Of a DNA stretch of 64,000 bases, positions 36,713 to 45,276 are shown one piece after another. Made by a program: the position numbers and the translations under genes. Origin of the DNA: Pseudomonas sp. N3-W (GTDB lineage: Bacteria; Pseudomonadota; Gammaproteobacteria; Pseudomonadales; Pseudomonadaceae); contig NZ_CP103965.1 in NCBI RefSeq assembly GCF_024970185.1, forward strand, positions 4,274,001 to 4,338,000, given 5' to 3'. The notes below the pieces were generated by a model. The model made no database searches. It saw nothing but the letters and a program-made list of their open reading frames with translations, and was not told where the DNA came from. Every line of letters starts with the position of its first letter. Within the stretch, counting starts at the first letter, position 1.

Positions 36713-37957
36713 ATGCTCATCATCAACGCCCGCCTGCGCAATCAAGAAGGCCTGCATGAGCTGCACCTGGAAAACGGCCTGATCCGCAGCATCGCCCGCC
36801 AGACCGAAGCGCCGAACCTGGGCGCCAATGACCTGGACGCCGGCGGCAATCTGGTGGTGCCGCCCTTCGTCGAACCGCACATTCACCTCGACGCCACCCT
36901 CACCGCCGGCGAGCCGCGCTGGAACATGAGTGGCACGCTGTTCGAAGGCATCGAGTGCTGGGGCGAACGCAAGACCACCATCACCCTCGAAGACACCAGG
37001 GTCCGCGCCCAAAAAACCATCCAGACCCTGGCCGCCCATGGGATCCAGCATGTGCGTACCCACGTCGATGTCACTGACCCGAACCTGACCGCGCTCAAGG
37101 CGATGCTTGAGGTGCGCGAGGAAAGCCGTCACCTGATCGACCTGCAAATTGTCGCGTTCCCCCAGGAAGGCATCGAGTCATACCGCAATGGCCGTGAGCT
37201 GATGGAAGAAGCGATCCGCATGGGCGCCGATGTGGTCGGTGGCATTCCGCATTTCGAGTACACCCGCGATCAGGGCGTCAGCTCGGTCAAATTCCTGATG
37301 GACCTGGCCGAACGCACCGGCTGCCTGGTGGACGTGCACTGCGACGAAACCGACGACCCGCACTCGCGCTTCCTTGAAGTGCTGGCTGAAGAGGCGCGCA
37401 GCCGCGACATGGGCTCGCGCGTCACCGCCAGCCACACCACTGCGATGGGCTCCTACGACAACGCTTATTGCGCAAAACTGTTCCGCCTGCTCGGGCATTC
37501 GGGCATCAGTTTTGTCTCCTGCCCCACCGAAAGCATTCACCTGCAAGGACGCTTCGACAACTTCCCGAAACGCCGGGGCGTGACCCGAGTCAACGAGTTA
37601 CTGGAAGCGGGCATGAACGTGTGTTTCGGCCAGGATTCCATCGTCGACCCGTGGTACCCGCTGGGCAACGGCAACATCCTGCGTGTCCTGGAAGCCGGCC
37701 TGCACATCTGCCACATGCTCGGTTATCGCAACCTGCAAAGTGCGTTGGACCTGGTGAGCGACAACAGCGCCAAGGCCATGAACCTCGGCGAGCGTTATGG
37801 ACTGGAACCGGGGCGTCCGGCGAATCTGCTGATTCTGTCGGCGGACAGCGATTACGAAGTGATCCGTAGCCAGGGCTTGCCGCTGTATTCGATTCGCGGG
37901 GGGAAGGTGTTGATGAAACGCACAATGCCGGTGGTGGAGTGGCCGCAACAAGTCTGA
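36713..37957 (+). CDS. codA: Cytosine deaminase
   Basis: 414-residue amidohydrolase that deaminates cytosine to uracil. It shows the metal-binding HxH (His56, His58 in VEPHIHLD), the QIVAFPQEG substrate loop, the third metal ligand in VDVHCDETDD, the SHTTAM motif and the catalytic Asp in CFGQDSIVDPWYPLGNGN, in the order seen in E. coli CodA. There is no codB permease next to it. The nucleoside uptake pair at 21.5-23.6 kb is a distant functional relative in pyrimidine/purine salvage. Confidence 0.93.
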   Translation: MLIINARLRNQEGLHELHLENGLIRSIARQTEAPNLGANDLDAGGNLVVPPFVEPHIHLDATLTAGEPRWNMSGTLFEGIECWGERKTTITLEDTRVRAQKTIQTLAAHGIQHVRTHVDVTDPNLTALKAMLEVREESRHLIDLQIVAFPQEGIESYRNGRELMEEAIRMGADVVGGIPHFEYTRDQGVSSVKFLMDLAERTGCLVDVHCDETDDPHSRFLEVLAEEARSRDMGSRVTASHTTAMGSYDNAYCAKLFRLLGHSGISFVSCPTESIHLQGRFDNFPKRRGVTRVNELLEAGMNVCFGQDSIVDPWYPLGNGNILRVLEAGLHICHMLGYRNLQSALDLVSDNSAKAMNLGERYGLEPGRPANLLILSADSDYEVIRSQGLPLYSIRGGKVLMKRTMPVVEWPQQV

Positions 37958-37981
37958 GTTTATCGCCGACTGGGCGGGCCT

Positions 37982-38077
37982 CTTCGCGAGCACGCCCGCT
38001 CCCACAGCTGATCTTCAGTGGTCACAGATCGTGTATTCGACACGAGTCCAATGTGGGAGCGAGCTTGCTCGCGATGA
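37982..38077. repeat. REP pair
   Basis: CGAGCACGCCCGCTCCCAC and GTGGGAGCGAGCTTGCTCGCG in inverted orientation between the convergent codA and AraC genes. Confidence 0.8.
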
Positions 38078-38148
38078 CCATCTTGAATTCACCCCATCCG
38101 CCAACACTTGTTTATCACTCGACAATGCTCCGGTGTCCGCTGCAGAAG

Positions 38149-38928
38149 TCACACCTCAACGACGAAATACCGCCCCGGCGTCACCCCGAACGCTCGCCGG
38201 AACATCGCGATAAACGCGCTGACATTTTCATAGCCCAATTCAAGCGCAATGGTGGTCACCGGCACGGTCGCTGCCAACAGTTCCAGCGCCCGCAGCAATC
38301 GCGCGCGCTGGCGCCACTGACTGAAAGTGAAGCCGGTTTCGCTGACGAAGCGCCGGGCCAGGGTCCGCGACGACAATCCGCCCCAGTGCGCCCATTGCGC
38401 CAGTGAACGGTTATCGGCCAGATCATCGACCAGCGCCTGGGTGATGCCCCGCAATCGCGAGTCGCGGGGCAGCGGCAGGCCGAACGGCTCGGCGGGTGAT
38501 GCGCAAATTTCGTCGAGGATCAGTTGAGCGATCCGCTCCTGTCGCGGATCTAGTGCGTGTTCGCCCCAGGTTGCCGCCCGATCAACGGCGGCGCGCAGCA
38601 GTTGCGAGGTCGCAATGATGCAGGGGTGCCCGGACAAACCGGCACAGGCCGGCGCTGCGACATAGACGCTCCAGCCATGGAACGGGCCATGGGAGCGCAA
38701 GCCGTGCAGCACGTTCGGGGGAATCCACACCGCGTGGGTGGCCGGCACCACCCAATGATGATCCGCCACCGCCACTGACAACAGCCCGCGCCGCGCCCCC
38801 AGCAACTGGCCGCGAGCATGCTGGTGCAAGGCGCTATGGCGCTCGAGCGGGCTGTCCTGAATCACGGCAATCATCCGCGCAGCGGTGCAAGACTGTGCCA
38901 GCTCAGTGGAAATCAGCGGTGTGTTCAT
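38149..38928 (-). CDS. AraC family transcriptional regulator next to an MFS exporter
   Basis: 259 residues from the ATG at 38928 (a GTG four codons earlier is also possible; neither has a strong ribosome-binding site). The N-terminal cupin-like domain includes HQHARGQLLGARRGLL and WIPPNVLHGL; the C-terminal AraC DNA-binding region includes LSSRTLARRFVSETGFTFSQWRQRARLLRALELL and IALELGYENVSAFIAMFRRAFGVTPGRYF. It is divergent from the small ORF and MFS transporter on its right, and this AraC-MFS pairing is a common regulator-exporter layout. Confidence 0.88.
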   Translation of the reverse strand: MNTPLISTELAQSCTAARMIAVIQDSPLERHSALHQHARGQLLGARRGLLSVAVADHHWVVPATHAVWIPPNVLHGLRSHGPFHGWSVYVAAPACAGLSGHPCIIATSQLLRAAVDRAATWGEHALDPRQERIAQLILDEICASPAEPFGLPLPRDSRLRGITQALVDDLADNRSLAQWAHWGGLSSRTLARRFVSETGFTFSQWRQRARLLRALELLAATVPVTTIALELGYENVSAFIAMFRRAFGVTPGRYFVVEV

Positions 38929-39019
38929 TGGCAGTTTCACGTTATCGAATGGCCTTGATCGCGCAGTTTAGCCAGCAATTACGCGTCAGGATAAACACTC
39001 ATTCACTGGAGACTCCTTT

Positions 39020-39271
39020 ATGCGCGCCGAAGACTTGCTTCCCGATGACATCAACCAAGGCCAATTCAACGGCACCACCGTACGCAAGGGGACGGTCGGG
39101 GCGTTTCTGATCAATGCCCGAATGTTGAGCGATCCCCTCAGCAACGTTGAACAACGGCGCAGGGCCGAGCAGGACATTATCGCCGCCTTGCCCGCCCTTC
39201 GCGCATTGGGCTTGTTCGAGATCCTGCAAGTACGCGACCTCGCGCTGCGGACTTTGTGCGAGCACACCTGA
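39020..39271 (+). CDS. Small uncharacterised protein
   Basis: 83-residue soluble protein, MRAEDLLPDDINQGQF..., rich in Leu and Arg with a helical C-terminal half (RRRAEQDIIAALPALRALGLFEIL). GGAG lies eight bases before the ATG, and coding character is good. No domain recognised. It sits between the AraC gene and the MFS transporter and may be co-transcribed with the latter (137-base gap). Confidence 0.7.
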   Translation: MRAEDLLPDDINQGQFNGTTVRKGTVGAFLINARMLSDPLSNVEQRRRAEQDIIAALPALRALGLFEILQVRDLALRTLCEHT

Positions 39272-39408
39272 GACCCGCACTCGCGATAGAGGGCCGGGCT
39301 GTGCAAGGATGTCACCCTGCCCCACCGCAAACCCGCCCGGACTCTGATCGAACCGCACCGGTGAATCATTGTCCCTTGGGGACGCGACGTTTTTTGCCAA
39401 GGATCGAT

Positions 39409-40560
39409 ATGACCAACCTCAACACGCAAGCCCCGTTCGTCCCGGGGCGTCTGGAACAGATGTCCACCCGCATCGCCTTTTTCATTGCCGGCTTCGGCAT
39501 CGCCGCGTGGGCGCCGCTGGTGCCCTACGCCAAGGCTCGCGCCGGGCTGGATGAAGGAACGTTGGGCCTGTTGCTGTTGTGCCTGGGGGTGGGTTCGATT
39601 CTGGCGATGCCGATGGCCGGGATTCTGGCCTCGCGTTTTGGCGTGCGCCGAGTGGCCAGTGGCGGCACCTTGCTGATCTGCGTTGCCCTGCCGCTGTTGG
39701 CGACGGTGTCATCGATTCCGGCGCTGATCGCGACGCTGTTCCTGTTTGGCGCGGGGCTCGGCACGGTGGATTCGACGGTCAACCTGCAAGCCGTGATCGT
39801 CGAGCGCGCCAGTGGCCGCAACATGATGTCGGGCTTCCACGGCTTGTTCAGCCTTGGCGGGATCGTCGGTGCAGCGGGGGTCAGCGCCCTGCTCGCCCTC
39901 GGCATTTCACCGCTGGGGGCAATGTTGGTGGTGGTTGTGCTGTTGCTGCTGGCATTGCTCAAGGCCGCGCCGCATCTGCTGCCTTATGCCAGTGAAAGCA
40001 GCGGACCGGCGTTTGCAGTGCCTCATGGGATCGTGCTGTTTATCGGTGGTCTGTGCTTCATCGTGTTCCTCACCGAAGGCGCAGTGCTGGACTGGAGTGC
40101 AGTGTTCCTGGCGTCCGAACGCGGGATCGATACGGCGTATGCCGGGCTGGGTTATGCGGCATTTGCCTTGACCATGACTGCCGGGCGCTTGACCGGTGAC
40201 CGGATTGTGCGACGCCTGGGCGCCACCAAAGTGATTATCTTCGGCGGCCTGACGGCGGCAGTGGGCCTGTCGCTGGCCACCTTCGCACCGAGCTGGGAAG
40301 CGGCGCTGGCGGGGTATGCGCTGGTGGGTGCAGGCTGTTCGAACATCGTCCCGGTCCTGTATACCGCTGTTGGCAAACAGACCGTCATGCCTGAAAACAT
40401 CGCCGTACCGGCCATCACTACATTGGGCTACGCAGGCATTCTCGCAGGGCCGGCGCTGATCGGCTTCATCGCCCATGGCAGCAGCTTGAGTTTTGCCTTT
40501 GGCTTGATGGCAGTGTTACTGGTGGCAGTGGCGATCAGTGGCAAGGTGTTGAAAGTCTGA
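39409..40560 (+). CDS. MFS transporter
   Basis: 383-residue inner-membrane transporter with 12 hydrophobic segments. The first loop has the GVRRVASGG-type MFS motif after GILASRF, and GRLTGDRIVRRLGATKV is the corresponding motif in the second half, showing the usual internal duplication. It resembles the YbjJ-type branch of MFS proteins. The ATG at 39409 follows AAGGATCG. Probably controlled by the divergent AraC gene. Substrate unknown. Confidence 0.87.
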   Translation: MTNLNTQAPFVPGRLEQMSTRIAFFIAGFGIAAWAPLVPYAKARAGLDEGTLGLLLLCLGVGSILAMPMAGILASRFGVRRVASGGTLLICVALPLLATVSSIPALIATLFLFGAGLGTVDSTVNLQAVIVERASGRNMMSGFHGLFSLGGIVGAAGVSALLALGISPLGAMLVVVVLLLLALLKAAPHLLPYASESSGPAFAVPHGIVLFIGGLCFIVFLTEGAVLDWSAVFLASERGIDTAYAGLGYAAFALTMTAGRLTGDRIVRRLGATKVIIFGGLTAAVGLSLATFAPSWEAALAGYALVGAGCSNIVPVLYTAVGKQTVMPENIAVPAITTLGYAGILAGPALIGFIAHGSSLSFAFGLMAVLLVAVAISGKVLKV

Positions 40561-40566
40561 AAAGCT

Positions 40567-41000
40567 TTCGCGGGCAAGCCCGCTCCCACAGGGGATCACC
40601 GGTGAACCCGGTATTTGTGTTCAACACAAACCCAATGTGGGAGTGGGCTTGCCCGCGAAGGGGCCAACTGCTTCAACATCAATGCTGACTGATCTACCGC
40701 TTTCGCGGGCAAGCCCGCTCCCACAGTTGATCTTCAGTGGACACAGACCTTGTGTTCAACACAAACCCAATGTGGGAGTGGGCTTGCTCGCGAAGGGGCC
40801 AACTGCTTCAGCATCAATGCTGACTGATCCACCGCTTTCGCGGGCAAGCCCGCTCCCACAGTTGATCTTCAGTGGACACAGACCTTGTGTTCAACACAAA
40901 TCCAATGTGGGAGTGGGCTTGCCCGCGAAGGGGCCAACTGCTTCAACATCAATGCTGACTGATCCACCGCTTTCGCGGGCAAGCCCGCTCCCACAGGGGA
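40567..41000. repeat. Three-unit tandem REP (BIME) array, 135-bp period
   Basis: Forward REPs GTGGGAGTGGGCTTGCYCGCG start at 40637, 40772 and 40907, exactly 135 bases apart. Each is followed by an inverted CGCGGGCAAGCCCGCTCCCAC, and another inverted copy opens the block. Linkers repeat CAACTGCTTCARCATCAATGC and TTCAACACAAA. The block fills the 486-base gap between the MFS and fecA genes; no gene is present. Confidence 0.9.
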
Positions 41001-41046
41001 TCGTCGGTGAGCACAGTATTTGTGTTCAACAATGCTCTGCGGTCTA

Positions 41047-43470
41047 TCAGAACCCGACGCTGGCCTGCACAAAGAACGTGCGCGGTGCGCCCACGTACAT
41101 CCCCGAGTTGTTGTCGCTGGAGCGGGTGAAGTACTGCTTGTCGAAGACGTTTTTCACCCCGGCGCCAAGCTTCAGGTTCGACAGCTGCGAGCCGAAATCA
41201 TAGCCGCCACGCACGTTCCAGGTGACGTAGCCCGGAATATCGCCGTACTGACCGTCCGCCGTGCCTTCGGTGATGTAGTTGTGGCTGAAGCTGCCGTCGG
41301 CATTGACGCCGGTGCCCGGTGAGCGCTGTTTGGACTGGGCGAAACCGTCGAGGTTGTAAGTCCAGCGATTGACGTCATAACGCAGGCCGACCGTGGCCAC
41401 CTGACGCGAGTAGAACGGCAGGTCACGCCCTTTGAAGCCCGGAATCTCGCCCTCGTACGTGGCACGGGTAAAGGTGAAACCGGCATTGGCGCTCAGGCCT
41501 TCCAGGCGCGGATCCAGCGCCGACATATCGTAGTGCACCGACGCTTCAAGGCCCTGGTGTTTGGTGGCACCCAGGTTGGTCCAGCCCACGTCGTTGCTGA
41601 TGTATTGCAGCTCGTCGTCGAAGTCGATGTAGAACAGCGTCACTTCCCCGCCCCACACGTCATCGTTGTAGCGCGTGCCGATTTCGTAGGTCTTGGCCTT
41701 TTCCGGGTTCAGGCCGTTGGCGGTGCTGTCACCCGTACCGCCCTGCCCCAGCTGGAAATATTGCAGGCTGCCAAACGAGGTTTCGTAGTTGGCAAACAGC
41801 TTCCACGCATCGGACAGGTGATACATGACGCTCAAGGCCGGCAACGGCTCGTTGCTCTCGATGCTGCGGTTTTTCTCCGGCACGCGCTTGCCATTGGTGT
41901 CGAGAACAGCGCGGTCGTGCCAGTCGGTGCTGATGTGTTCGAAGCGAATACCCGGTGTCACGGTCCAGTTGCCAATGTCGATTTTGTTATCGACGTACAC
42001 CGAATTGGCTTCAGTGCCACCGGTGCGGTCCTGGAACACATGACCGTCAGAGGTCGGCGTCAGCACCGGCTGATTATTGATCAGCGCCACACGGCTCGAC
42101 TGCTCGTGCATGGCTTCCTTGAGGTAGCGATAACCGACGCTGACTTCCTGAGTGGACGGTCCGACATCGAACACATGCGACACCCGCGGCTCGACGCCCA
42201 GGGTGTAGTAGGAACGCGGATAGGAACTCAGGGTGTTCTGGTCGCGGGCGGCGATGGTGCTGCCACGGAAGCTGTCGGTGTAATACGTCAGCACTTCGGC
42301 CTGGGTGCGGTCGTCGATCTGCCGCGCCCACTTGAACGACACGTCTTTGCGCCGCCCGGTGAAATTGTCGTAGTCGCGCACCGACTGGTACGGATTGGCG
42401 TCGTACTGCTTCTGGGTCAGGCCGCCGGGCATGTCGGCGCTGGCGTCGTAGTAGTGGAAATTGAGGCTGAAATCGTCCTGATCGTTCGGCGCCCAGTGGG
42501 TCTTGAGGATCACGTCGTCGATGTCGTTGCCGTTGTTGCTGTCGCGGTAACCGTTGCCATTGACCCCGGAATACAACAGCGCCACGCCCATGCCGTTGTC
42601 CGCAGTGCCGCCGACGAACGCGGTGTCGATGTGCTTCCAGCCGCCGTACCGGGTGGTTTCCAGGGTCGTGCCGATTTCGCCGGTGGCTTTTTCCGGGATG
42701 GCGCGGGTGACAAAGTTGATCACTCCGCCGACGTTTTGCGGCCCGTAGCGCACGGACCCGGCACCGCGCACCACATCGATGCTGTCGAGATTGCCCGAGG
42801 AAATCGGTGCCATCGACAGCTGTGGCTGGCCATAAGGCGCAAACGCCGCCGGTACGCCGTCGATCAGCACGGTGGAGCGTGGCGACAGGCGCGAGGTCAG
42901 ACCGCGCACGCCGACGTTCAAGGAAATATCGCTGCCGCCAGTGCCATTGGAGTCCTGCACTTGCACGCCGGGCACACGGCGCAACACGTCGCTGACGTTC
43001 ATCGCGCCCTGCTCGACCATCGCTTCACGGCGGATCACCGTCCGCGCGCCGGGGTGGTTTTGCACCACGGCGGCGTTGGCGTCGCCGAGCCAGTCACCGA
43101 CCACCTTGATGTCGGTGACACCCAGTTCAATCGGGCCTGCGTTGGCGGACGTCGGTGCCGGCGTCAGAGTGACCGAGCCTTCGTCGATCTGATAGTCCAG
43201 GCCGCTGCCTTGCAACAATTGGCGCAAGGCCTGCTCTGGCGAGAGATTGCCGTCCACCGCTGGTGCCTGCTTGCCAGCCACCAGGTCCGGACTGAAAAAT
43301 ACTTGCAGCGAGGTTTGCTGACCGAGCTGGCTCAAGGCCTGGCCCAACGGCTGTGCCTTGATATGAATGCCGTCGGCGGCAAAGGCCTGGGGCATCGCCG
43401 CACTGACCGCCAGCGCAAGCGCCAATGGCAGCCAGGATGATTTGTTGTTTTTAGCTGAGGTGTTTTTCAC
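41047..43470 (-). CDS. fecA: TonB-dependent ferric citrate receptor with signalling domain
   Basis: 807-residue outer-membrane receptor. Signal peptide 1-31 (LALAVSAAMPQAFA-AD). An N-terminal STN signalling domain (about 35-105) talks to FecR. The plug has the VVGDWLGDA TonB-box region, GARTVIRRE, RRVPGVQVQDSNGTGG, APYGQPQLS and VRYGPQNVGGVINFVTRA, followed by a 22-strand barrel ending FFVQASVGF. Similarity to E. coli FecA extends through the whole plug and barrel, so ferric citrate is the likely ligand. It is the last gene of fecI-fecR-fecA, 97 bases after fecR. Confidence 0.92.
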   Translation of the reverse strand: MKNTSAKNNKSSWLPLALALAVSAAMPQAFAADGIHIKAQPLGQALSQLGQQTSLQVFFSPDLVAGKQAPAVDGNLSPEQALRQLLQGSGLDYQIDEGSVTLTPAPTSANAGPIELGVTDIKVVGDWLGDANAAVVQNHPGARTVIRREAMVEQGAMNVSDVLRRVPGVQVQDSNGTGGSDISLNVGVRGLTSRLSPRSTVLIDGVPAAFAPYGQPQLSMAPISSGNLDSIDVVRGAGSVRYGPQNVGGVINFVTRAIPEKATGEIGTTLETTRYGGWKHIDTAFVGGTADNGMGVALLYSGVNGNGYRDSNNGNDIDDVILKTHWAPNDQDDFSLNFHYYDASADMPGGLTQKQYDANPYQSVRDYDNFTGRRKDVSFKWARQIDDRTQAEVLTYYTDSFRGSTIAARDQNTLSSYPRSYYTLGVEPRVSHVFDVGPSTQEVSVGYRYLKEAMHEQSSRVALINNQPVLTPTSDGHVFQDRTGGTEANSVYVDNKIDIGNWTVTPGIRFEHISTDWHDRAVLDTNGKRVPEKNRSIESNEPLPALSVMYHLSDAWKLFANYETSFGSLQYFQLGQGGTGDSTANGLNPEKAKTYEIGTRYNDDVWGGEVTLFYIDFDDELQYISNDVGWTNLGATKHQGLEASVHYDMSALDPRLEGLSANAGFTFTRATYEGEIPGFKGRDLPFYSRQVATVGLRYDVNRWTYNLDGFAQSKQRSPGTGVNADGSFSHNYITEGTADGQYGDIPGYVTWNVRGGYDFGSQLSNLKLGAGVKNVFDKQYFTRSSDNNSGMYVGAPRTFFVQASVGF

Positions 43471-43567
43471 GTCGAACGTAGCCCTGTGGATCGCAAGAGT
43501 GTGCGTCTGTTAATGAAAACCAGTTGCAGTTGGACTAGAAGACGAAGAACTCGAAAAAAACCTGAAT

Positions 43568-44542
43568 CTACCGTGAAATTATTTCCTGGCTGCCATCAGA
43601 CAACGTGCGCACGGCCACCGGCAGGATGTTCGGCAAGGCCTTGAGCAAGGCGTCGGTGTTGTTGGATTTGAACACGCTGGTCAGGCGCAGGCTGGCCACT
43701 TTGTCGTTGCCGACGGTCAGCGGTTTGTCCCGGTAGCGCGACACTTCAGCCGCGACTTCGGCCAGGCTGGCGTTATTGAACACCAGTTTGCCCGAGCGCC
43801 AGGCCGTCAATTCCTGCGGGTTGACCGCGTAGGCGGCCGCGACATGACCGCCGGCATCGATGTGCGTGCCCAGCCCGGCCGTCAGGCTGATGAAATCGCT
43901 GCCCTGACCTTGCACCTTGACCGTGCCCTGCTCCACCGCGACCCGGGTTTGCGTGGTGTCGCGGCGCACGTCGAAGCGCGTGCCGGTGACCGTGACCGTG
44001 CCGTTGCCGGTCTCGACCACGAACGGTCGGCTGGTGTCGTGCTCGACGCTGAACATCGCCTCGCCCTCGGTCAACTCGATGCCGCGACGATCCTTTTCAT
44101 AACGCACCTGCACCCGGCTGCGGCTGTTCAGGTCGATCACCGAACCGTCCGGCAACGCCACATGCCGACGCTCACCCTGCGCGGTGGCGTACTCGGCGGT
44201 GTAGCTGGACGGGTGATGCAAGCCACTGAACAGCCCAAGGCCTAGCGCTACCGCCAACACACTGGCGGCCACTGCGTAACGCACCAGCGGGCGACGTTTG
44301 CTGCGCGCCGGCGGCCCTTCGCACAGCGCCTGCAAGCGCGCCCTGGGCAGCAGATCGGTGGCGGTCCACAAACCCTGAAGCAGTTGAAATTCGTCGCGAT
44401 GCTGAGGGTGTTGATTCAGCCACGCCTCGAACTGTTGCTGCATTTCGACGCTGACGGCCGGTTCCTGCAAACGCACAAACCATTGCGCCGCTTCGTCGCG
44501 AACCGTTGTTTGCCCGCACGCACAATCACGAGTATCCATCAT
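43568..44542 (-). CDS. fecR: FecR anti-sigma/sigma regulator
   Basis: 324-residue inner-membrane regulator that transmits the loaded state of the receptor to the ECF sigma factor. The cytoplasmic N-terminal domain has the conserved DEAAQWFVRLQEPAVSVEMQQQFEAWLNQHPQHRDEF segment, with one membrane helix (about 89-107) and a periplasmic FecR domain (VALPDGSVIDLNSRSRVQV, TGTRFDVR) that would bind the receptor STN domain. AGGA lies six bases before the first of two adjacent ATGs. Forty bases separate it from fecI. Confidence 0.94.
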   Translation of the reverse strand: MMDTRDCACGQTTVRDEAAQWFVRLQEPAVSVEMQQQFEAWLNQHPQHRDEFQLLQGLWTATDLLPRARLQALCEGPPARSKRRPLVRYAVAASVLAVALGLGLFSGLHHPSSYTAEYATAQGERRHVALPDGSVIDLNSRSRVQVRYEKDRRGIELTEGEAMFSVEHDTSRPFVVETGNGTVTVTGTRFDVRRDTTQTRVAVEQGTVKVQGQGSDFISLTAGLGTHIDAGGHVAAAYAVNPQELTAWRSGKLVFNNASLAEVAAEVSRYRDKPLTVGNDKVASLRLTSVFKSNNTDALLKALPNILPVAVRTLSDGSQEIISR

Positions 44543-44582
44543 GGAAGTTCCTGTTTGGCCGGGGATGAGAAGGCGCAACCGG

Positions 44583-45083
44583 TCATGGCGCAAACCCGTC
44601 CAGACGATCACGCAAATGGCGCAGGGTGCGGATCATATACTTTTCCACCATGTTTCTGGACAGGCCCAAACGTTCGGCGATTTCCGCCTGGGTCAGGCCT
44701 TCGATCTTCTGCCAGACAAACACCTTGCGGCAGTTGAGCGGCAGCTCCGTGAGCGCCCGTTCGATGGAGTCCGCCAGCTGGATCGCGTGCATGAAATGCT
44801 CCGGGTCGCCGGATGACGACACACTGTGATCGATCGCCTCCGACTCCATGGCGCCCCGCCGGTCCTCACGCCGATAACCATCCACTGCGATATTGCGCGC
44901 AGTCTGATGCAAATACGCCCGAGGTTGCTGCACCGCCGCCGAATCCGACTCAAGCACCCGCACAAAGGCGTCATGCGCCAGGTCCTCAGCGGCCTGGCGA
45001 TTTCGCAGGCGACGGGTCCAGGTGCCGATCAACTCTTCGTAATGCTCGAAAAAGCCGGGCCCGCGGGGCAACTTGAGGGTCAT
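44583..45083 (-). CDS. fecI: FecI-type ECF sigma factor
   Basis: 166-residue extracytoplasmic-function sigma factor. Region 2 has DLAHDAFVRVLES and the -10-binding RAYLHQTARNIAVDGYRRE; region 4 has LPLNCRKVFVWQKIEGLTQAEIAERLGLSRNMVEKYMIRTLRHLRDRL. It would direct transcription of fecA when FecR reports substrate. A Fur-like dyad lies about 30 bases upstream. First gene of the fecIRA set. Confidence 0.94.
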   Translation of the reverse strand: MTLKLPRGPGFFEHYEELIGTWTRRLRNRQAAEDLAHDAFVRVLESDSAAVQQPRAYLHQTARNIAVDGYRREDRRGAMESEAIDHSVSSSGDPEHFMHAIQLADSIERALTELPLNCRKVFVWQKIEGLTQAEIAERLGLSRNMVEKYMIRTLRHLRDRLDGFAP

Positions 45084-45111
45084 TGCGGTGTGCTGTGGAA
45101 AAGGGGGCGTG

Positions 45112-45130
45112 AATAGTAATGCTTCCTATT
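45112..45130 (-). promoter_or_regulatory. Candidate Fur box upstream of fecI
   Basis: 19-base AATAG-N9-CTATT dyad, partially matching the Fur pattern, about 30 bases before the fecI start. It overlaps a perfect TGCTTCC/GGAAGCA inverted repeat (45120-45141). The match to consensus is incomplete. Confidence 0.4.
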
Positions 45131-45276
45131 AACTGGAAGCAATGGCTGGAAGAGGTGGCTCGTGCGCAACCTGCGCAATAGGCTCTTCAACCGAGCGCAA
45201 GACGGGGGCGGCGTTGCACCGCCCTCGCCGGCCCGCGACAAATATCGCGGGCCGTTTTCGCATCAACGTACGGTTT

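Noticed and set aside
45230..45253. GC-rich hairpin as a classic terminator of the RTX gene
   Set aside because: The 9-bp stem is perfect, but the T-run lies on the plus strand, opposite to the direction of the RTX gene. Rho-independent termination is not supported in that direction.
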